From contig LIAL01000027.1 of the NCBI GenBank assembly GCA_001437625.1, positions 1 to 13,769 on the forward strand: a stretch of DNA of 13,769 nucleotides. Reading direction: 5' to 3'. A program made the translations under genes and the position numbers. Under the pieces are notes generated by a model. That model saw only the letters and a list, made by a program, of their open reading frames with translations. It made no database searches and was not told the DNA's origin. The stretch comes from Nitrosopumilus sp. BACL13 MAG-121220-bin23. GTDB lineage: Archaea > Thermoproteota > Nitrososphaeria > Nitrososphaerales > Nitrosopumilaceae. Of the stretch, positions 12,146 through 13,769 are shown one piece after another (the stretch's first letter is position 1; each line of letters opens with the position of its first letter).

Positions 12146-13168
12146 CTAAAACCACTGATCTAAATTTTGACTTTTCTTCTCAAGTGCTTTTTTTAATCTG
12201 TTTAATGTGGACTGTATTCTATCTTCAGAAAAACTTCTTTCTTTCACCAAATAATTCATAATTCCATCATAATCCACCTCATTAAAGATAATTTCATCTA
12301 CATCTGCCACTTCTGGATTTAGAAATATTTTTCTAATTTGTTGAAAATCTATATCCTCTAACTGCTCTTGAATTTGTGGAATATCTTCTAATCTTGAATG
12401 CTGTTTAATTAACTTCATTGCTGTTTTTGGACCTATTCTTTCAAATCCATTAGGATTGAAATCTGTACCAATTAGTATTCCTACATCTACTAGTTCTTCT
12501 CTGGTCATTTTTATTGAATCTAAAGTTTTTTGTGTTTCAATAATTTCTGGAAATACCTCGATGTATGTATTCCTGTTTGGAATTTTGCGTCTTCCACTAC
12601 TTGTAAAATTTCTTACTAATCTTTTTGCACCGCACAAAACTGAATCATAATCTTGACTTGCGGATGCATATGCTTGTCCTGTATTTGTTAAATGTGCTGC
12701 AGTTGCTTCTCCCTCTGAAGGTGCTTCGACATACGGTATTCCAAAATATGTTAAAAATTCTTTTGATTCTTTTACCATTCCATCTCTCATACTGGTAGTT
12801 TGCTGTGCATACTTTCTAGCATCTTCCATATTTCCTTCAGATACTGCTTTTTCATATTTTATTGTTGCATCTTTTTTAATTTGTTTTCTACGTTCAATTT
12901 CTGCTGTTTTTAGGGATGGAGGTTTTCCATCAAAGACGTAAACTGGTTTTATTCCCAATGATAAGAAATTAACATTTCTATAAAGTAATCCGCTTAAATG
13001 ACTTGTAATCCTTCCTTCTGTATCTGTTAATTGTAATCCATCTGGACCTCTTATGCTTGCTAGAAATTGATAAATTGCATTGTATGCATCAATTGCAACT
13101 ATTTTATTTGAAAATGCTTCTAGTGTTGTTTTCTCTCTTATGACTAAGTCTTTTAGATTTAATCCCAT
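12146..13168 (-). CDS. fen: Flap endonuclease 1
   Basis: FEN1 removes 5' flaps during Okazaki fragment maturation and long-patch repair, acting with the PCNA clamp. The 340-aa protein is full length. It has the N-terminal MGLNLKDLV whose Gly2 enters the active site, and the metal-binding acids D27 (AIDAYN), D80 (VFDGKPP), E152 and E154 (PSEGEA), D173 and D175 (SQDYDS) and D236 (IGTDFN). The helical arch/cap is at about 90-135 and the helix-hairpin-helix at about 229-255 (GFERIGPKTA). It ends in a PCNA-binding motif, SQNLDQWF (333-340), where the position usually Gln is Ser. The gene is followed by the PAS gene on the same strand. Confidence 0.95.
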   Translation of the reverse strand: MGLNLKDLVIREKTTLEAFSNKIVAIDAYNAIYQFLASIRGPDGLQLTDTEGRITSHLSGLLYRNVNFLSLGIKPVYVFDGKPPSLKTAEIERRKQIKKDATIKYEKAVSEGNMEDARKYAQQTTSMRDGMVKESKEFLTYFGIPYVEAPSEGEATAAHLTNTGQAYASASQDYDSVLCGAKRLVRNFTSSGRRKIPNRNTYIEVFPEIIETQKTLDSIKMTREELVDVGILIGTDFNPNGFERIGPKTAMKLIKQHSRLEDIPQIQEQLEDIDFQQIRKIFLNPEVADVDEIIFNEVDYDGIMNYLVKERSFSEDRIQSTLNRLKKALEKKSQNLDQWF

Positions 13169-13275
13169 GATTATTTGATTATTTTATGGTATTTTGTCTT
13201 TATCTTTTAAAATCGATCTAATTTTTTGTTCTAATTTACCTGATCTTTTTTCCTTCATATGTGGAAATTAATTTA

Positions 13276-13571
13276 ATGTCTCTTTACTTTCCAATAATCA
13301 CCTTGAAGCCTTTTAACATTCCTGATAATATTGAGGATAAAATTTTTGAAATAAAATTTAATTCTGATGAATCGTTTTTAAAATTATTTCTTATTTCCCT
13401 TTATCTGAAACAGAGCGACAAATAATTATTTCTGTGTTAGATCAACCTGGTTTCTCCGCATTTCATTCTATTTTTACTGATACTGTAACTGATGATGATT
13501 GGAATAAAACTAAAAACCAAATAAAACAGCGATTTCAAAATGAACTTTTTGACATTAACTCAAAAATATAA
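13276..13571 (+). pseudogene. Frameshifted small gene of unknown function (98 codons if joined)
   Basis: ATG 13276 opens MSLYFPIITLKPFNIPDN and continues to DESFLKLF before an early stop at 13423-13425 (49 aa). In the next frame, open from about 13371, the text continues as IISYFPLSETERQIIISVLD and DDDWNKTKNQIKQRFQNELF, ending at TAA 13569-13571. The two frames overlap at a T5-A4 run (13375-13383); restoring one T, or a -1 slip at T-TTA-AAA (13377-13383), joins them into one 98-aa protein. Both parts have protein-like composition and stop together cleanly. Possible explanations are a recent one-base deletion, a sequencing error, or programmed frameshifting. No family was recognised. It is divergent from fen1 and lies 45 bases before the tRNA. 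Confidence 0.55.
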
Positions 13572-13587
13572 TTTTAATCCAATTTGT

Positions 13588-13595
13588 TTTATTAT
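13588..13595 (+). promoter_or_regulatory. TATA box for tRNA-Ser
   Basis: TTTATTAT is centred about 25 bases before the first base of the tRNA, the classical spacing for archaeal stable RNA promoters. The same octamer lies at the same distance before the proteasome gene. Confidence 0.5.
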
Positions 13596-13616
13596 GGTTG
13601 ATTTTCAATACTAAAT

Positions 13617-13698
13617 GCCGGGATAGCCAAGTGGTACGGCGGCTGTCTCGAAAACAGCTACGCGAAAGCGTGCAGGGGTTCGAATCCCTTTCCCGGCG
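13617..13698 (+). tRNA. tRNA-Ser (anticodon CGA)
   Basis: A complete 82-base class II tRNA. Acceptor stem GCCGGGA (13617-13623) pairs with TCCCGGC (13691-13697), with discriminator G13698. The D stem is GCC/GGC. The anticodon stem GCTGT/ACAGC (13642-13646, 13654-13658) encloses the loop CTCGAAA, with anticodon CGA at 13649-13651, reading UCG. The long variable arm ACGC-GAAA-GCGT (13660-13671) is typical of serine tRNAs. The T arm is AGGGG-TTCGAAT-CCCTT. There is no intron, and CCA is not encoded (GTT follows the acceptor stem). Confidence 0.97.
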
Positions 13699-13706
13699 TT
13701 CTACCA

Positions 13707-13732
13707 AGAGTCCGAACTCTGACCGAATTTTT
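13707..13732 (+). terminator. Hairpin and T-run after the tRNA
   Basis: AGAGT (13707-13711), loop CCGA, ACTCT (13716-13720) form a 5-bp hairpin, followed by TTTTT at 13728-13732. The T-run is a sufficient archaeal terminator; the hairpin may be incidental. The last 35 bases include the palindrome AAAACGTTTT (13741-13750) and otherwise show nothing I recognise. Confidence 0.4.
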
Positions 13733-13769
13733 CAAACAAAAAAACGTTTTCCGCAAGTCAAGCCCTTGT

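Noticed and set aside
13699..13769. Possible integration (att) site or second RNA gene after tRNA-Ser
   Set aside because: No repeat of the tRNA 3' end and no integrase is visible in the window; only a short hairpin, a T-run and a 10-bp palindrome are present.

Overview
This AT-rich window comes from an archaeon, most likely an ammonia-oxidising thaumarchaeon of the Nitrosopumilus type. The supports are a 20S proteasome beta subunit, FEN1, a CdvA-type cell division protein standing alone, an archaeal PUA-domain protein, an unspliced class II tRNA-Ser without encoded CCA, and TATA-like boxes about 25 bases before start codons (leaderless transcripts). The genus is inferred from gene content and remembered family patterns; no database was searched.

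Layout, left to right. Bases 1-84 are the 3' end of a gene with a KAKPAT-repeat tail. NAD(P)H-hydrate dehydratase and an M20 metallopeptidase follow on +, ending against a convergent DoxX membrane protein. A divergent proteasome beta subunit reads right and meets a long minus-strand block across a short 20-bp tandem duplication. In transcription order the block is: a 97-residue protein of unknown function, a 538-residue tandem ThyX-like protein, MsrB, homoserine dehydrogenase and a PUA protein. cdvA diverges from the block at 7717. From 8650 to 9680 lies a looser region of small genes: a Cys-containing 63-aa protein, a 30-aa single-pass membrane peptide, a coiled-coil protein and what looks like a decayed gene on the minus strand. 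AMP-forming acetyl-CoA synthetase (+) then converges on a PAS protein and FEN1 (both -). A frameshifted 98-codon reading frame and tRNA-Ser(CGA) close the window.

Most genes are housekeeping: cofactor repair, peptide turnover, proteolysis, threonine/methionine synthesis, oxidative repair, division, acetate activation and lagging-strand replication. The most interesting items are four. (1) The tandem ThyX-like protein has two halves carrying complementary remnants of the ThyX signature, RHR in one and Ser in the other. (2) The proteasome beta subunit has Ala where the catalytic Thr1 should be. (3) Two small reading frames, at 13276-13571 and 9386-9659, appear broken at homopolymers; the first carries a U-UUA-AAA slippery heptamer exactly where the frames must join. 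(4) A cluster of very small proteins lies beside cdvA. I found no CRISPR array, transposase, phage genes or toxin-antitoxin pair.
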